NCBI RefSeq assembly: GCF_004006635.1
Contig: NZ_CP034842.1
Coordinates: 186,001-250,000 of the forward strand
DNA: 64,000 nt
Origin: Fusobacterium necrophorum subsp. necrophorum
Lineage (GTDB): Bacteria; Fusobacteriota; Fusobacteriia; Fusobacteriales; Fusobacteriaceae
Reading direction: 5' to 3'
Part shown: positions 1 through 8,898 of the stretch, one piece after another
How the letters are laid out: each line of letters starts with the position of its first letter
Position numbering within the stretch: the stretch's first letter is position 1
The notes under the pieces: generated by a model
Databases searched by the model: none
Seen by the model: only the letters and a program-made list of their open reading frames with translations
What the model was told of the DNA's origin: nothing
Program-made: the position numbers and the translations under genes

Positions 1-574
1 ATTTTGCCATTCTCCAATAACTCATTCCGGAACCGTTTACCAGACAAACTCGATGAATCATTTGTTGCATATCATTTCCGATATATCTTTGAAAAGAAAG
101 TCCTAATTTGTGAGAAAGAAGTTTCTGAATCTCTTCTACGGATTTTCCCTCCGGATATTGAAACATTCTTCCGATCCCTGTCCCATCTTCTCTTTTTTCG
201 AGAACAGTAGAGACTGTAACTCCCAGTTTCTCTAAAATATAATCATTCAATCCTGTTTTTTGAGCATCCAAGTTTGTATGTAAAGTATACACATTTATTC
301 CATGTTTGACAAGCTTAAATATTTTCGCCCCTAAAACATCCTGTTGCAGTACTCGTTTTATTCCACGAAAAATAATGGGATGATGGCTGATAATCATATC
401 AAAAGAATGAGTCACTGCAAAATCAATCACTTCTTCCGTCACATCCAAAGCCAATAAAATGTTATGTACTTCCTTTTCTGCATCTCCTACTAACAGTCCC
501 ACATTGTCCCATTCCTCTGCCAAAACTTTCGGATATTTTTTCTCTAAGATTGAAATAAAATCTTTTGTTTTCAT
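1..574 (-). CDS. NIF3/YqfO-family dinuclear metal-binding protein (C-terminus cut by window edge)
   Basis: The minus-strand frame is open from an ATG at 574 to the window edge, giving about 191 N-terminal residues. It contains WDNVGLLVGD near residue 23 and SHHPIIFRG near residue 63, with TLHTNLD further on. These are the metal-ligand motifs of the NIF3 (DUF34, GTP cyclohydrolase I type 2-like) family, whose members are usually about 260-370 residues and bind two metal ions; their physiological role is unsettled. The start overlaps the stop of the upstream sigma-like gene by 4 bases (ATGA), so the two are almost certainly co-translated in the dnaG-rpoD transcript. Family assignment is secure; function is not. 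Confidence 0.88.
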   Translation of the reverse strand, partial: MKTKDFISILEKKYPKVLAEEWDNVGLLVGDAEKEVHNILLALDVTEEVIDFAVTHSFDMIISHHPIIFRGIKRVLQQDVLGAKIFKLVKHGINVYTLHTNLDAQKTGLNDYILEKLGVTVSTVLEKREDGTGIGRMFQYPEGKSVEEIQKLLSHKLGLSFQRYIGNDMQQMIHRVCLVNGSGMSYWRMAK

Positions 575-1437
575 AATTCCAACTTTCCTTTTAAGGTCGA
601 CAATTTATATATGGCATTCTCAAAAATATTCTGAGTAAAATTTTTTTTCCATTGAAATTTTTCTTCAATCTCAAAAATAGAATGCCTCTTTTCAACCAAT
701 AATCCAAAATAATAATTCAATACCTCAATTTCCATAGCATATAATCTATTTTTTATACGATGAAAATCCAACCTTTCTTCTATAATTTGCTCCATTGTAT
801 CAATTGCTGCATTCGATTTCAATAATTTTTTCAACATTTGATTTTTGTCTAAAATTTCTTCCTCTTCCTCCTGATGATGCTTCCCACAACATTCATGTTC
901 CTCATTTGGATTATGCCCACAGCTGCATTCATGTCCTTCTTCATGATGATGTTCATGCTCGTGCTGATGTTCCACCTCTTCTCTTTTTCCCTTTAAAAAA
1001 TTTTTAAAGCCAAATTTTACATCTTGAATTTGTGCATAAACAAAGAAAAACAGTTCTCGAATAATCCAAAAATCCAATGCTTCTGAATCTCTATCCACTC
1101 CTTTCATCAAACCGATAATTCCCTCTTGCACCAAATCCATATACGAAATTCCTTCTTTCAAATAAAACAAGGCATAGTAGAGAACTTTCTTCATTTCTAA
1201 GGCAATATGAGCCTCTCTTTCTTCTACCAAACGATCCGGGTCATAAGAACATAATTCTTCTATGTACTCTAAAACGGAACTTTCCAAAAGAGTAAACTCT
1301 TTTTTTTCAATCGCAACTTCGGCATCTTCCACTTCAAATTCCACTTCCTGCAAAGGATTTTCCTGAAGATATTGAGCAAATTCTTCATCCGAAAATCTTC
1401 TACGGAGCAAAAGTTCTTCAAATTCTCTTTGTTTCAA
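571..1437 (-). CDS. Degenerate sigma-70-like protein with His/Cys-rich metal-binding insert
   Basis: This is a 288-residue protein with a TTG start (1437) behind GGAGG at good spacing. Residues 99-115 (YMDLVQEGIIGLMKGVD) clearly resemble sigma region 2 of the adjacent RpoD ([17 protein letters not shown]). Residues 122-137 look like a decayed region 2.3/2.4. Residues 235-282 resemble region 4 in spacing (EVLNYYFGL against Rpo[10 protein letters not shown]), but the helix-turn-helix is poorly conserved. Where region 3 should be, residues 157-188 hold 11 His and 4 Cys with many Glu, a likely metal-binding cluster, followed by a Glu run. It sits 42 bases after rpoD and overlaps the NIF3-family gene by 4 bases. 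What I infer is a sigma paralogue repurposed as a metal-responsive sigma, anti-sigma or RNA-polymerase-binding factor. Promoter recognition is doubtful because the DNA-contact regions are degenerate. Confidence 0.75.
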   Translation of the reverse strand: MKQREFEELLLRRRFSDEEFAQYLQENPLQEVEFEVEDAEVAIEKKEFTLLESSVLEYIEELCSYDPDRLVEEREAHIALEMKKVLYYALFYLKEGISYMDLVQEGIIGLMKGVDRDSEALDFWIIRELFFFVYAQIQDVKFGFKNFLKGKREEVEHQHEHEHHHEEGHECSCGHNPNEEHECCGKHHQEEEEEILDKNQMLKKLLKSNAAIDTMEQIIEERLDFHRIKNRLYAMEIEVLNYYFGLLVEKRHSIFEIEEKFQWKKNFTQNIFENAIYKLSTLKGKLEL

Positions 1438-1461
1438 TCTTGTCCTCCTATTCTCAATGAA

Positions 1462-1484
1462 AATAAGGGCAGACTGCCCTTATT
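1462..1484 (-). terminator. Hairpin at the end of rpoD, probable attenuator
   Basis: A 10-bp perfect stem (AATAAGGGCA / TGCCCTTATT) with a 3-base loop overlaps the rpoD stop codon. On the minus strand it is followed by a short T-rich run (TTTTC). It lies between rpoD and the sigma-like gene, so it could reduce downstream expression relative to rpoD or stabilise the rpoD mRNA end. The T-run is too short to be confident of full termination. Confidence 0.5.
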
Positions 1485-2790
1485 CCACTTTAAAATCTTC
1501 TAATTTTTTTCTTCTACTTGGATGTCTTAATTTTCGTAGGGCTTTTACCTCAATTTGACGAATCCTCTCTCTTGTTACTTTAAAAATCTTTCCGACTTCC
1601 TCTAACGTTTTTGGAGAACCATCATCCAGTCCATAACGGTATCGAAGAACTTTTTCCTCTCGACTACTCAAACTTCCTAACACACTATCCAATTGTTCTC
1701 GCAATAAAGAACGGTTTGTCAACTCATAGGGTGTCAACATTTTCTGATCTTCCACAAAATCTCCCAACTCACTATCTTCTTCACTTCCCACAGGAGTTTC
1801 CAAAGAAATAGGATCTTGGTTCATCTCTTGAATCGATTTTACTTTTTCTACTTCCATTCCCAATCTTTCTGCTAAAATTTCAGGAGTTGCATCTTTCCCT
1901 GTTTCTTGCAGATAAATTCTGGCCTCTTTTTTTATTTTATTGATGGTTTCTATCATATGAACCGGAATACGAATGGTTCTTCCTTGATCGGCAATGGCTC
2001 TTGTGATAGCTTGACGAATCCACCAAGTCGCATAGGTAGAAAATTTATATCCTTTGGTATATTCAAATTTTTCCACTGCTTTCATCAATCCAATGTTTCC
2101 TTCTTGAATTAAATCTAATAATTTTAATCCTCGATTGGTATGTTTTTTTGCGATACTGACTACGAGCCTCAAATTTGCCTCAATCAAACGCTTATTGGCA
2201 AAATCATCCCCCTCCAGGGCTTTTTTAGCCAACTCTAATTCCTCCTTGTGAGTTAATAAAGGAATTTGTCCAATTTCTCGTAAATACATCTTGATAGGCT
2301 CATCTACTTTCATTCCATTGGATAATTCTGCCAACTCTTCATTACTTAACTCTTCTTCTGGAAGTTCTTCCAAATCGCTCGCATCAAAATCTTCTTCTTT
2401 ATCCAGTAAATCTTCCAAATTTTCATCTTCCGGAAGTTCTTCAAAGGACAAATCCGTATCTTGAAAATCCTCTTCCTCTTCTCTCAATTTAGGAAATTCT
2501 TCCATTTCCTCATCTTTCTTACATTTCTTTGAAGTTGTTGTTTTGGAAGTTTCTTTAGAAGCTACTTTCACAGTTTTTTTCTTTGTTTTTTCTTTTTTCT
2601 CTTTTTCTAAGGAAGCTTTTTTCTTGATTTCAATTCCTTGTTCTATCATACCGCTGATCAATTTATCAATTTGTTCCAAAGGAAAATCTTCTTTGAGTTC
2701 ATTGTTAATTTCTTCATATGTGATTACTTTCTCTTTCATTGCTTTTCGAATTAGGGAAAGAACCTTTTCATTTTTTATAAACTCCCTCAT
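1480..2790 (-). CDS. rpoD: Primary RNA polymerase sigma factor (sigma-70/SigA)
   Basis: This 436-residue protein directs RNA polymerase to housekeeping promoters. A region 1.1-like N-terminus (about 1-55) is followed by a Lys-rich then strongly acidic linker (about 60-160). Region 1.2 starts near 163 ([12 protein letters not shown]). Region 2 spans about 196-270, with the core-binding [19 protein letters not shown] and the -10 recognition [14 protein letters not shown]. Region 3 is near 275-350, and region 4 is near 375-430 with the -35 helix-turn-helix [18 protein letters not shown]. It starts 9 bases after dnaG stops, the classical macromolecular-synthesis operon arrangement; rpsU is absent here. 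All key segments are intact. Confidence 0.97.
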   Translation of the reverse strand: MREFIKNEKVLSLIRKAMKEKVITYEEINNELKEDFPLEQIDKLISGMIEQGIEIKKKASLEKEKKEKTKKKTVKVASKETSKTTTSKKCKKDEEMEEFPKLREEEEDFQDTDLSFEELPEDENLEDLLDKEEDFDASDLEELPEEELSNEELAELSNGMKVDEPIKMYLREIGQIPLLTHKEELELAKKALEGDDFANKRLIEANLRLVVSIAKKHTNRGLKLLDLIQEGNIGLMKAVEKFEYTKGYKFSTYATWWIRQAITRAIADQGRTIRIPVHMIETINKIKKEARIYLQETGKDATPEILAERLGMEVEKVKSIQEMNQDPISLETPVGSEEDSELGDFVEDQKMLTPYELTNRSLLREQLDSVLGSLSSREEKVLRYRYGLDDGSPKTLEEVGKIFKVTRERIRQIEVKALRKLRHPSRRKKLEDFKVE

Positions 2791-2799
2791 ATAAGCCTC

Positions 2800-4626
2800 C
2801 TATTTTTCCTCTCTGAGTTTTAAATACTGCTGGTACATTTCTAAAAATTGTCCTATATCTTTTTTATTTTTCAATATTTTTTGTTCTAATTGCTTTAACT
2901 GTAATTGTTTGAAAGGATTTGTTGTCACTGTATTTTTAAATGTTTCTCTCGCCCAATCTCTACAAACAATTATTTTTTGTTCTTCTATTTTCTCTTCTTC
3001 TAAACATTCACTTAGCAATGCAAAGAGATATTCCTTTTCTTCTGTATTGTAATTCTCTTTTTGAAACATTTCTCGAATACTCTCTATCATAGTATTACGA
3101 GATTTCTCCTCTTTATCCTTTTCATATTGTGATAAATCTTGAAAAATTTTCCGAGTAAAATCAAATTGAAAAGGCATTTCTTTCAAAAAGTGATAATACT
3201 TTGCATCCTTCATTTCTCTATGTTGTTGTAAATCTAAAATAGAAATTTGAATACTCAATTTTTCCAACACGGAATACACTTCCTGCTCATGTCGAGAAAT
3301 GGTTTCTTCCGGCAACACTTCTTTCCTGGAATGAAACCTTGTTTTTTTTCCTTTAGGAAATAATAAAGGACGTAATACTTGAATATCCATTCCCAATAAG
3401 TCAGAAAATTTTTGGAGATATAGCTCCTGCTCCAATTCCTTTGACAAAGATTGAAAAAACTCTTGAAATCTCTCAATAAATTTCTGCTTTGCTATAACAT
3501 CGTCCAAAGAATATTCTTTTTTATAGTAAGCATACAAAAAATCAAATGCTTCCAAACATTCTTGAACTTCCTTTAAAAAAGCCTCTCTTCCAAATTTTTT
3601 TAAAAATTCATCCGGATCCTTTGCTCCATGAAGCTGCAATACACGAATATTAAAACTTTCCTCTTTCAATAAAAAAATTGCTCTTTCTGCTGCCATTTGA
3701 CCAGCATTATCAGAGTCAAACGATAAAATCACATTATCTGTATATCTTTTTAAAAGTCGTACCTGTTCTCTGGTAAGAGCGGTTCCTAAAGGAGCTATGG
3801 AAGTATCAAATCCGTAGGAAACAGTGGATAAAACATCCATATATCCTTCCATCATCATAGCATAATCTTTCTGCTTAATGCTCGAGACTCTTTCTAAACC
3901 ATATAATCCCTTTCCCTTTTTAAAAATGGGAGTATCTGGCGAATTGATATATTTGGGAATTTCCTTAGACTGCTCCAAAGTTCTTCCTCCGAAAGCAATC
4001 ACTCTCCCTTGAATGGAATAAATAGGAAACATAACCCGATTTCGAAACACATCATAATACTGTCCGTTTTCTCGTTTTTTTACCAGTCCTAATAATTCCA
4101 ATTCTTCTGCTTCATACCCGCGTTCTATCAAGTGATTGAATAACTGATCCCAAGAAGAAGAAGCATAGCCTAAGTTATTTTCTCGAATGAATTTAGGTCC
4201 CACTTTTCTTTTCACAAGATATTCCAAAGCTTCTCTTCCCACATTTTCAAAAATTAAATTTGTATAATATTGATGAGCTTCTTCCATGATGCTATAATAT
4301 CTTTCAAATTTTTCATTTTCTTCTTTGCTTTGCTTGATTTCCCGCAAAGGTATATGGTATTTTTTGGCAAGCTCTCTCACAGAATCTTGAAAGGAAATTT
4401 TTTTATACTTAGAATAAAAGCTAATCGGATTTCCTCCGGCTCCACATACAAAGCATTTACAAATATTCTTTTGTGGATTGACTGAAAAAGAAGGATTGTT
4501 ATCCGCATGAAAAGGACAAAGCCCTTTGTAGTTCGCTCCGGATTTTTTCAACTCTACAAATTCTCCAACCACATCGACAATATTCAATTGTTCCAGTAAT
4601 CGATCAATATCTTCTTGTCGAAACAT
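2800..4626 (-). CDS. dnaG: DNA primase
   Basis: This 608-residue primase makes the RNA primers for replication. The N-terminal CHC2 zinc finger is visible (C37-x2-H40 and C58-x2-C61). It is followed by the catalytic core with the TOPRIM motifs EGYMDVLS (acidic Glu) and SFDSDNAGQ (metal-binding Asp pair), then a helical C-terminal region that would bind the replicative helicase. It leads the dnaG-rpoD operon, with rpoD 9 bases downstream, and has a clear promoter 37-65 bases upstream of its ATG. Length is normal for the family. Confidence 0.97.
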   Translation of the reverse strand: MFRQEDIDRLLEQLNIVDVVGEFVELKKSGANYKGLCPFHADNNPSFSVNPQKNICKCFVCGAGGNPISFYSKYKKISFQDSVRELAKKYHIPLREIKQSKEENEKFERYYSIMEEAHQYYTNLIFENVGREALEYLVKRKVGPKFIRENNLGYASSSWDQLFNHLIERGYEAEELELLGLVKKRENGQYYDVFRNRVMFPIYSIQGRVIAFGGRTLEQSKEIPKYINSPDTPIFKKGKGLYGLERVSSIKQKDYAMMMEGYMDVLSTVSYGFDTSIAPLGTALTREQVRLLKRYTDNVILSFDSDNAGQMAAERAIFLLKEESFNIRVLQLHGAKDPDEFLKKFGREAFLKEVQECLEAFDFLYAYYKKEYSLDDVIAKQKFIERFQEFFQSLSKELEQELYLQKFSDLLGMDIQVLRPLLFPKGKKTRFHSRKEVLPEETISRHEQEVYSVLEKLSIQISILDLQQHREMKDAKYYHFLKEMPFQFDFTRKIFQDLSQYEKDKEEKSRNTMIESIREMFQKENYNTEEKEYLFALLSECLEEEKIEEQKIIVCRDWARETFKNTVTTNPFKQLQLKQLEQKILKNKKDIGQFLEMYQQYLKLREEK

Positions 4627-4662
4627 TTCCTTTCTCTCCTATCAAAAAATACTCCGTGATAT

Positions 4663-4691
4663 ATTATATTCTATTTTCCAAAAAATAGCAA
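4663..4691 (-). promoter_or_regulatory. Sigma-70 promoter for dnaG-rpoD operon
   Basis: On the minus strand TTGCTA (4686-4691) and TATAAT (4663-4668) are separated by exactly 17 bases, upstream of dnaG. A 9-bp inverted repeat at 4696-4716 just upstream may be the weak end of the preceding foldase transcript. Confidence 0.7.
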
Positions 4692-4747
4692 ACAGAAACG
4701 AATGGAACATTCATTTCTTTTGCCTGTTTTTTATAAAAACTTATGTT

Positions 4748-6397
4748 TTAGTTCATCAGTTTTTGTAATTCTTGTTGTGCTTTCCATGCTTTATATTCGT
4801 CTCGAACTTTATCTTGTACTTCTTCTAAACTTACAACCTTATCCTTTACTTCCTTTGTTTTTAAAAATAAATAGATGATTCCCGCTTTTGTGACATAATC
4901 ATCCGCATAGATTTGCACCTTATTCATTTCTGCTTCATACATTGTCTCGACTAACTTTGCATCATTTACAAAGCCTGGAATCATTCCTGATTTATCGACA
5001 TCCGTGAACATATGAGTAAATAATAAATTCTTATTGATATTTTTCAAAGTCTCAAAGGTTACTTCTTTTTTATCCAATTTTTCTTTGATTGTGTTCGCTT
5101 CTTGTAGACTCTTCGCAATGCTATCTTGGCTTGCAACCTCTCGAAATAAAATATGTGCTGCTTTTACTTTATTTTCTTGCACTTCTTGAATGTATAACAA
5201 ATGTTTTCCAAATTGTGTCGAAATCACTTTTGGATAAATTTGAGCTGTTTTGGAAGAAAATGCTGCTTCTTCAAATTCTTTTACCATAGCTCCCTTTTCA
5301 AACCATCCTAGTTCTTCGTAGATAACAGTATCCGGAGATTTCTTTTGTAATTCCTCTCCCATTTTTGCAAAATTTTCTTTTGTCAATCCTTGTAAGGTTT
5401 CTTCCGCTTTTTTTTCAATCGCAGCAATATCTTCTTTGCTAGCTATAATTTTTAAAACGGCCATATTCACATCGATACTTGCATGCTGATTATATCTATT
5501 ATGATTTGCCTGGAAAAACTTGGATAATTCTAGCTCATCAACTTGGACTTCCGACTTCAACTTCTCAAAAAAAGCCTTTCCGTATTCAGCTAATTGCACA
5601 TTGATTGGTAGATCTTTAGAAACCACAACTCCTCTTTCTTGAGCTTTTTTTGCAAAGGCAATTCCCTCTTCAAATTGTTTTTTTACTTCCTCGGTTACCT
5701 TAGCTTCCTCTTCTCCTGTCATCAACATCAATTGAGTTACCCTGTCAGCCATATCAACATTCGTAATCTTAAATCCGTCTTGTTCTTCTACTACTTTCAT
5801 TTGTAGTTTTTCATATTCCGGAGCCAGTTTCTCCAATTTCATCTCATTTCGTTTTTTTGCTAGAGCTTCTTGGTATAATAAGTTTCCATCTTTTCCCACT
5901 TTCTTTCCTTCTTCCTGAAATTTTTCTATTACTTTTTGAAGAAGTAGATTTTCTTGCAACATTGCTTGAAACGATTTTTTACTATAACCTTGCACACTTA
6001 GCATTCTCTTAAATTGCTCTTTATTTCCAATGGATTCTTCAATCTTTTCATATTCTTCTTTCACTTCAGAACTCGGAACTTTAATCTTCATATCTTCCGC
6101 TAATTGTAGAGTTAACTCATCATTGATGACTTTTTGAAAGGCAATCAAACTGATTAAATCTTTACTTGTTTTTCCTTGACCCATTTTATTCAATTGATCC
6201 AGTAAAGCATTTTCTTCTCTTGCAATTTTTATCTTAGAAATTTTTTCTCCGTTTAATTGATAGGCGTACTGCGTCTCTCCTGCAGAACGATGTTGTAATA
6301 AGTTTGTAAAAGTCAACCATGCTCCTGAACCAATCATCGCAATTGCAACGATAAAAATAACTGGTTTCATCATTTTCCGAAATTTTCTAATTGCCAT
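4748..6397 (-). CDS. Membrane-anchored SurA/PpiD-like peptidyl-prolyl isomerase (foldase)
   Basis: This 549-residue protein has one N-terminal membrane segment (about residues 11-30, VIFIVAIAMIGSGAWLTF) after a basic start, so the rest lies in the periplasm as in PpiD. A SurA_N-like chaperone region follows (about 45-160). Two stretches then look like parvulin domains: one ends near GKHLLYIQEV, and a second begins right after it at KVKAAHILF, the usual parvulin opening. This arrangement is typical of SurA/PpiD proteins that help outer-membrane and secreted proteins fold, a plausible need in a cell making several 3,500-residue autotransporters. It follows the NtrC-like regulator by 15 bases and is probably co-transcribed with it. 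Whether the isomerase sites are active cannot be judged by eye. Confidence 0.85.
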   Translation of the reverse strand: MAIRKFRKMMKPVIFIVAIAMIGSGAWLTFTNLLQHRSAGETQYAYQLNGEKISKIKIAREENALLDQLNKMGQGKTSKDLISLIAFQKVINDELTLQLAEDMKIKVPSSEVKEEYEKIEESIGNKEQFKRMLSVQGYSKKSFQAMLQENLLLQKVIEKFQEEGKKVGKDGNLLYQEALAKKRNEMKLEKLAPEYEKLQMKVVEEQDGFKITNVDMADRVTQLMLMTGEEEAKVTEEVKKQFEEGIAFAKKAQERGVVVSKDLPINVQLAEYGKAFFEKLKSEVQVDELELSKFFQANHNRYNQHASIDVNMAVLKIIASKEDIAAIEKKAEETLQGLTKENFAKMGEELQKKSPDTVIYEELGWFEKGAMVKEFEEAAFSSKTAQIYPKVISTQFGKHLLYIQEVQENKVKAAHILFREVASQDSIAKSLQEANTIKEKLDKKEVTFETLKNINKNLLFTHMFTDVDKSGMIPGFVNDAKLVETMYEAEMNKVQIYADDYVTKAGIIYLFLKTKEVKDKVVSLEEVQDKVRDEYKAWKAQQELQKLMN

Positions 6398-6412
6398 GTT
6401 TACCCCTCTCTA

Positions 6413-7798
6413 CTATTTGATGTCCAATCCATATTTTCTAATCTTTTCGTATAAAGTAGTTCTTCCAATTCCTAACAACTTAGAAGTCTCTTGTTTATTC
6501 CATCTTGTTTTTTGAAGCGCAGAAGCAATCACAACTTTTTCTACTCCATCTAAACTATAAATTTCTTGTTCCAAAATATCCTTTAGCGGTCCTACTCCAA
6601 TCACTGTTTTATTTTCCAAAGTAGCCGATTTCATTTTAATTTCCAATGGTAAGTCTTCAACATCCAATATCTTTTCATTCGATACCAAAGCCATTCTTTC
6701 TACCATATTTTTCAACTCTCGAATATTTCTCGGATAGGAATATTCCATTAAATACTTCATTGCTTCCCCAGAAATAACAGGAGTGTCTCGGTGTAACTCT
6801 TTTACAATTCGATTTAAATAATAACTTACCAACAATGGCACATCTTCTTTTCGCTCTCGTAAAGGTGGAACAACAATTGGAAAAGCTGTCAATCTGTGAT
6901 ATAAGTCTTTTCTGAATCTTCCTTGTTCTGTTTCTTCTTTTAAATCGATGTCACTTCCGATGATAAATCTTACATTGACTCTTCGAACCTTCGTTCCTCC
7001 GACTCTTCGTAATTCTCCATATTCAATCACTTTTAACAGTTTCGATTGAATTTTTAAATCCATGAGAGCAATATCCTCAATATAAATAGTTCCTCCATCA
7101 ATTTCTTCCAATAAGCCTTTTTTACTTGTATTGGCTCCGATGAATGTTCCTCTTTCATATCCGAACAATTCTCTTTCCAAATTTTCTTCCGGAATCGTTG
7201 CACAGCTTACTTGAATATAGTCTTGTTTTTTTCTGTCACTCTTTTTGTAAATTTCTCGAGCAATGACTAACTTTCCAACTCCTTTTTCTCCACTGATTAA
7301 AACAGGCAAGTCGCTATCTGCCACTCTATCAATTAAATTTTTCACTTCTTTAATTTTCGAAGATTGTCCGATAATTTCCGTTTCATGTTCTAATTCTGCT
7401 AATTTTCCATTTATTTTCTTATTTTCTTTTAACAATTCCAAATTATGCAATACCGGTAAAATCACTTTGTCAATGTCGGATGCCAAAACTGGTTTTGGTA
7501 AATAAGAATAGATTCCTGCCTGCTTGATTTCTCTTTGCTTTTCCGGCGTAATATCATCAAACAGAGCAATGGTCGCAAAATCTTTTCCAATGCTGCTCAA
7601 TTTCTTTTTCGCATCAAACAGACTAAACCATGTCAAATATTCATCTAATAACACAAGATCAAAATCACTTTCCCGTAACATATCTATCGCGTCTAGTAAA
7701 TTATTAAACGTTATCACTTCATACTTTTCCGATAATTCTTTTCGGATTTGCTTTAGGGTTTCTTTCTTTTCAGAGATTGCCAAAATCGCATTTTTCAT
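6413..7798 (-). CDS. NtrC-family response regulator with altered sigma-54 contact motif
   Basis: This 461-residue protein has three domains. A receiver domain (1-120) carries phosphoacceptor D52 in VLLDEY and a conserved Lys in PKPV near 102. An AAA+ domain (about 142-375) has Walker A SGEKGVGK (169-176) and arginine-finger-like FRKDLYHRL. A C-terminal Fis-type helix-turn-helix ends in GIGRTTLYEKIRKYG. Two features are unusual. The sigma-54 contact loop reads GTFIGA (217-222) instead of GAFTGA, and the Walker B region reads IYIEDI instead of hydrophobic-DE. Proteins with changed GAFTGA, such as TyrR and HupR, work with sigma-70 RNA polymerase or as repressors, so I infer no ordinary sigma-54 activation. 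No sensor kinase is adjacent. It precedes the foldase gene by 15 bases. Confidence 0.88.
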   Translation of the reverse strand: MKNAILAISEKKETLKQIRKELSEKYEVITFNNLLDAIDMLRESDFDLVLLDEYLTWFSLFDAKKKLSSIGKDFATIALFDDITPEKQREIKQAGIYSYLPKPVLASDIDKVILPVLHNLELLKENKKINGKLAELEHETEIIGQSSKIKEVKNLIDRVADSDLPVLISGEKGVGKLVIAREIYKKSDRKKQDYIQVSCATIPEENLERELFGYERGTFIGANTSKKGLLEEIDGGTIYIEDIALMDLKIQSKLLKVIEYGELRRVGGTKVRRVNVRFIIGSDIDLKEETEQGRFRKDLYHRLTAFPIVVPPLRERKEDVPLLVSYYLNRIVKELHRDTPVISGEAMKYLMEYSYPRNIRELKNMVERMALVSNEKILDVEDLPLEIKMKSATLENKTVIGVGPLKDILEQEIYSLDGVEKVVIASALQKTRWNKQETSKLLGIGRTTLYEKIRKYGLDIK

Positions 7799-7858
7799 AT
7801 TTTATCCTCCTATTTTTTCAAAAATCAATCATTTTTCTTATAAAACACATCACACTGT

Positions 7859-7887
7859 ATTATAACTGATATACTGTTTTTTTTCAA
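7859..7887 (-). promoter_or_regulatory. Sigma-70 promoter for the regulator-foldase pair
   Basis: On the minus strand TTGAAA (7882-7887), 17 bases, then TATAAT (7859-7864). It lies about 60 bases upstream of the regulator ATG, which has its own GGAGG. Confidence 0.7.
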
Positions 7888-7896
7888 GACTTATTG

Positions 7897-8898
7897 TCAA
7901 AATAAATGTAAAATATCTTGGATGCTAATAAAAAATATCAATGCTAAGAATAAGAACAAGCCCACTTTATGAATTTTCTCTTCCCATTTTTTACGAAAAG
8001 GAATATGTAACATTTCTAAAAAAACAAATAAAATTCTCCCTCCGTCCAAAGCCGGGAAAGGAAGAAGATTTAACAAACCCACATTGATAGATAAAAAGAC
8101 ACTAAGCCATAAGATAGAAAGGAGTCCTTGTTTTGAAGCTTCCCCCACGACCTGTAAGATTCCGATCGGTCCTGAAATTTCTTTTACACTCATTTCTCCT
8201 CGTACCATCTTCCAAAGTCCCTGTCCCATATCAGTAATAATTGCGACAAAACTGCTATTTGCTTTCCAAAAACTCTGTACTAAACTATAAGGTGTATGTG
8301 TCACTTTCGGAGAAACCCCTAAAAAACTTCGATTCTCTTTTTGCATCAGAGGAATTTGAAAACTTTTTTCTTCGTCATCTCTCTCTATTAAAATTTCAAC
8401 TTTATCCTTATTTTGAATTGACTTTCCTATATCTGTCCATTTAGAAATTACCTTTCCTTCTATTTTCAAAATTCGATCTTCCTCTTTTAAATACTGAGCA
8501 GCCGGACTTTCGGCTATGACAGCTCCCACAATGGCTTCTTCTGTATACTCCACATTTCCTACATGGAAATGCAAGGCTGTCAGCAATACAAGAGCAAACA
8601 AAAAATTCATGCAAACTCCTGCAATCAAAACAATAAATCTCTGATAAGAAGGCTTTGTTGCAAAACCTCCTTCCACTTTAGAATCCAATTCCATTCCTTC
8701 AATAGTGACATAGCCTCCCAGAGGAATGGCTCGAAAAGAATAGGTTGTCATCTCGGTCTCATAGCTATATATTTGAGGACCCATCCCAATAGAAAATTCG
8801 GACACCGGCATATGAAAAAACTTTGCAGTCGTAAAATGTCCCAATTCATGAACCAAAATAATAATTCCCAATACAATAATAGAAATCAATAAGGTCAT
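7897..8898 (-). CDS. rseP: RseP-like site-2 zinc metalloprotease (M50)
   Basis: This 333-residue intramembrane protease cleaves membrane-spanning regulators such as anti-sigma factors. The first membrane helix carries HELGH (residues 17-21), the zinc-binding catalytic motif. A PDZ-like region lies in the middle (around the SPAAQYLKEEDRILKIEG segment). Near the C-terminus is LLPFPALDGGR, the conserved NxxPxPxLDG motif that supplies the third ligand, followed by a final membrane helix. I chose the ATG at 8898 over the upstream one at 8919 because it makes an ATGA overlap with tmk and is preceded by GAGGG. It is the last gene of uppS-cdsA-dxr-tmk-rseP. Its substrate is not evident here. Confidence 0.92.
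   Translation of the reverse strand: MTLLISIIVLGIIILVHELGHFTTAKFFHMPVSEFSIGMGPQIYSYETEMTTYSFRAIPLGGYVTIEGMELDSKVEGGFATKPSYQRFIVLIAGVCMNFLFALVLLTALHFHVGNVEYTEEAIVGAVIAESPAAQYLKEEDRILKIEGKVISKWTDIGKSIQNKDKVEILIERDDEEKSFQIPLMQKENRSFLGVSPKVTHTPYSLVQSFWKANSSFVAIITDMGQGLWKMVRGEMSVKEISGPIGILQVVGEASKQGLLSILWLSVFLSINVGLLNLLPFPALDGGRILFVFLEMLHIPFRKKWEEKIHKVGLFLFLALIFFISIQDILHLF

Noticed and set aside
795..1007. Plus-strand 70-residue frame opposite the His/Cys region of the sigma-like gene
   Set aside because: Its His/Asp-rich look is the complement of the His/Glu codons; no ribosome-binding site or promoter.
6413..7798. Calling the regulator a standard sigma-54 activator
   Set aside because: The GAFTGA Thr and the Walker B acidic order are both changed, so the default annotation is not supported.
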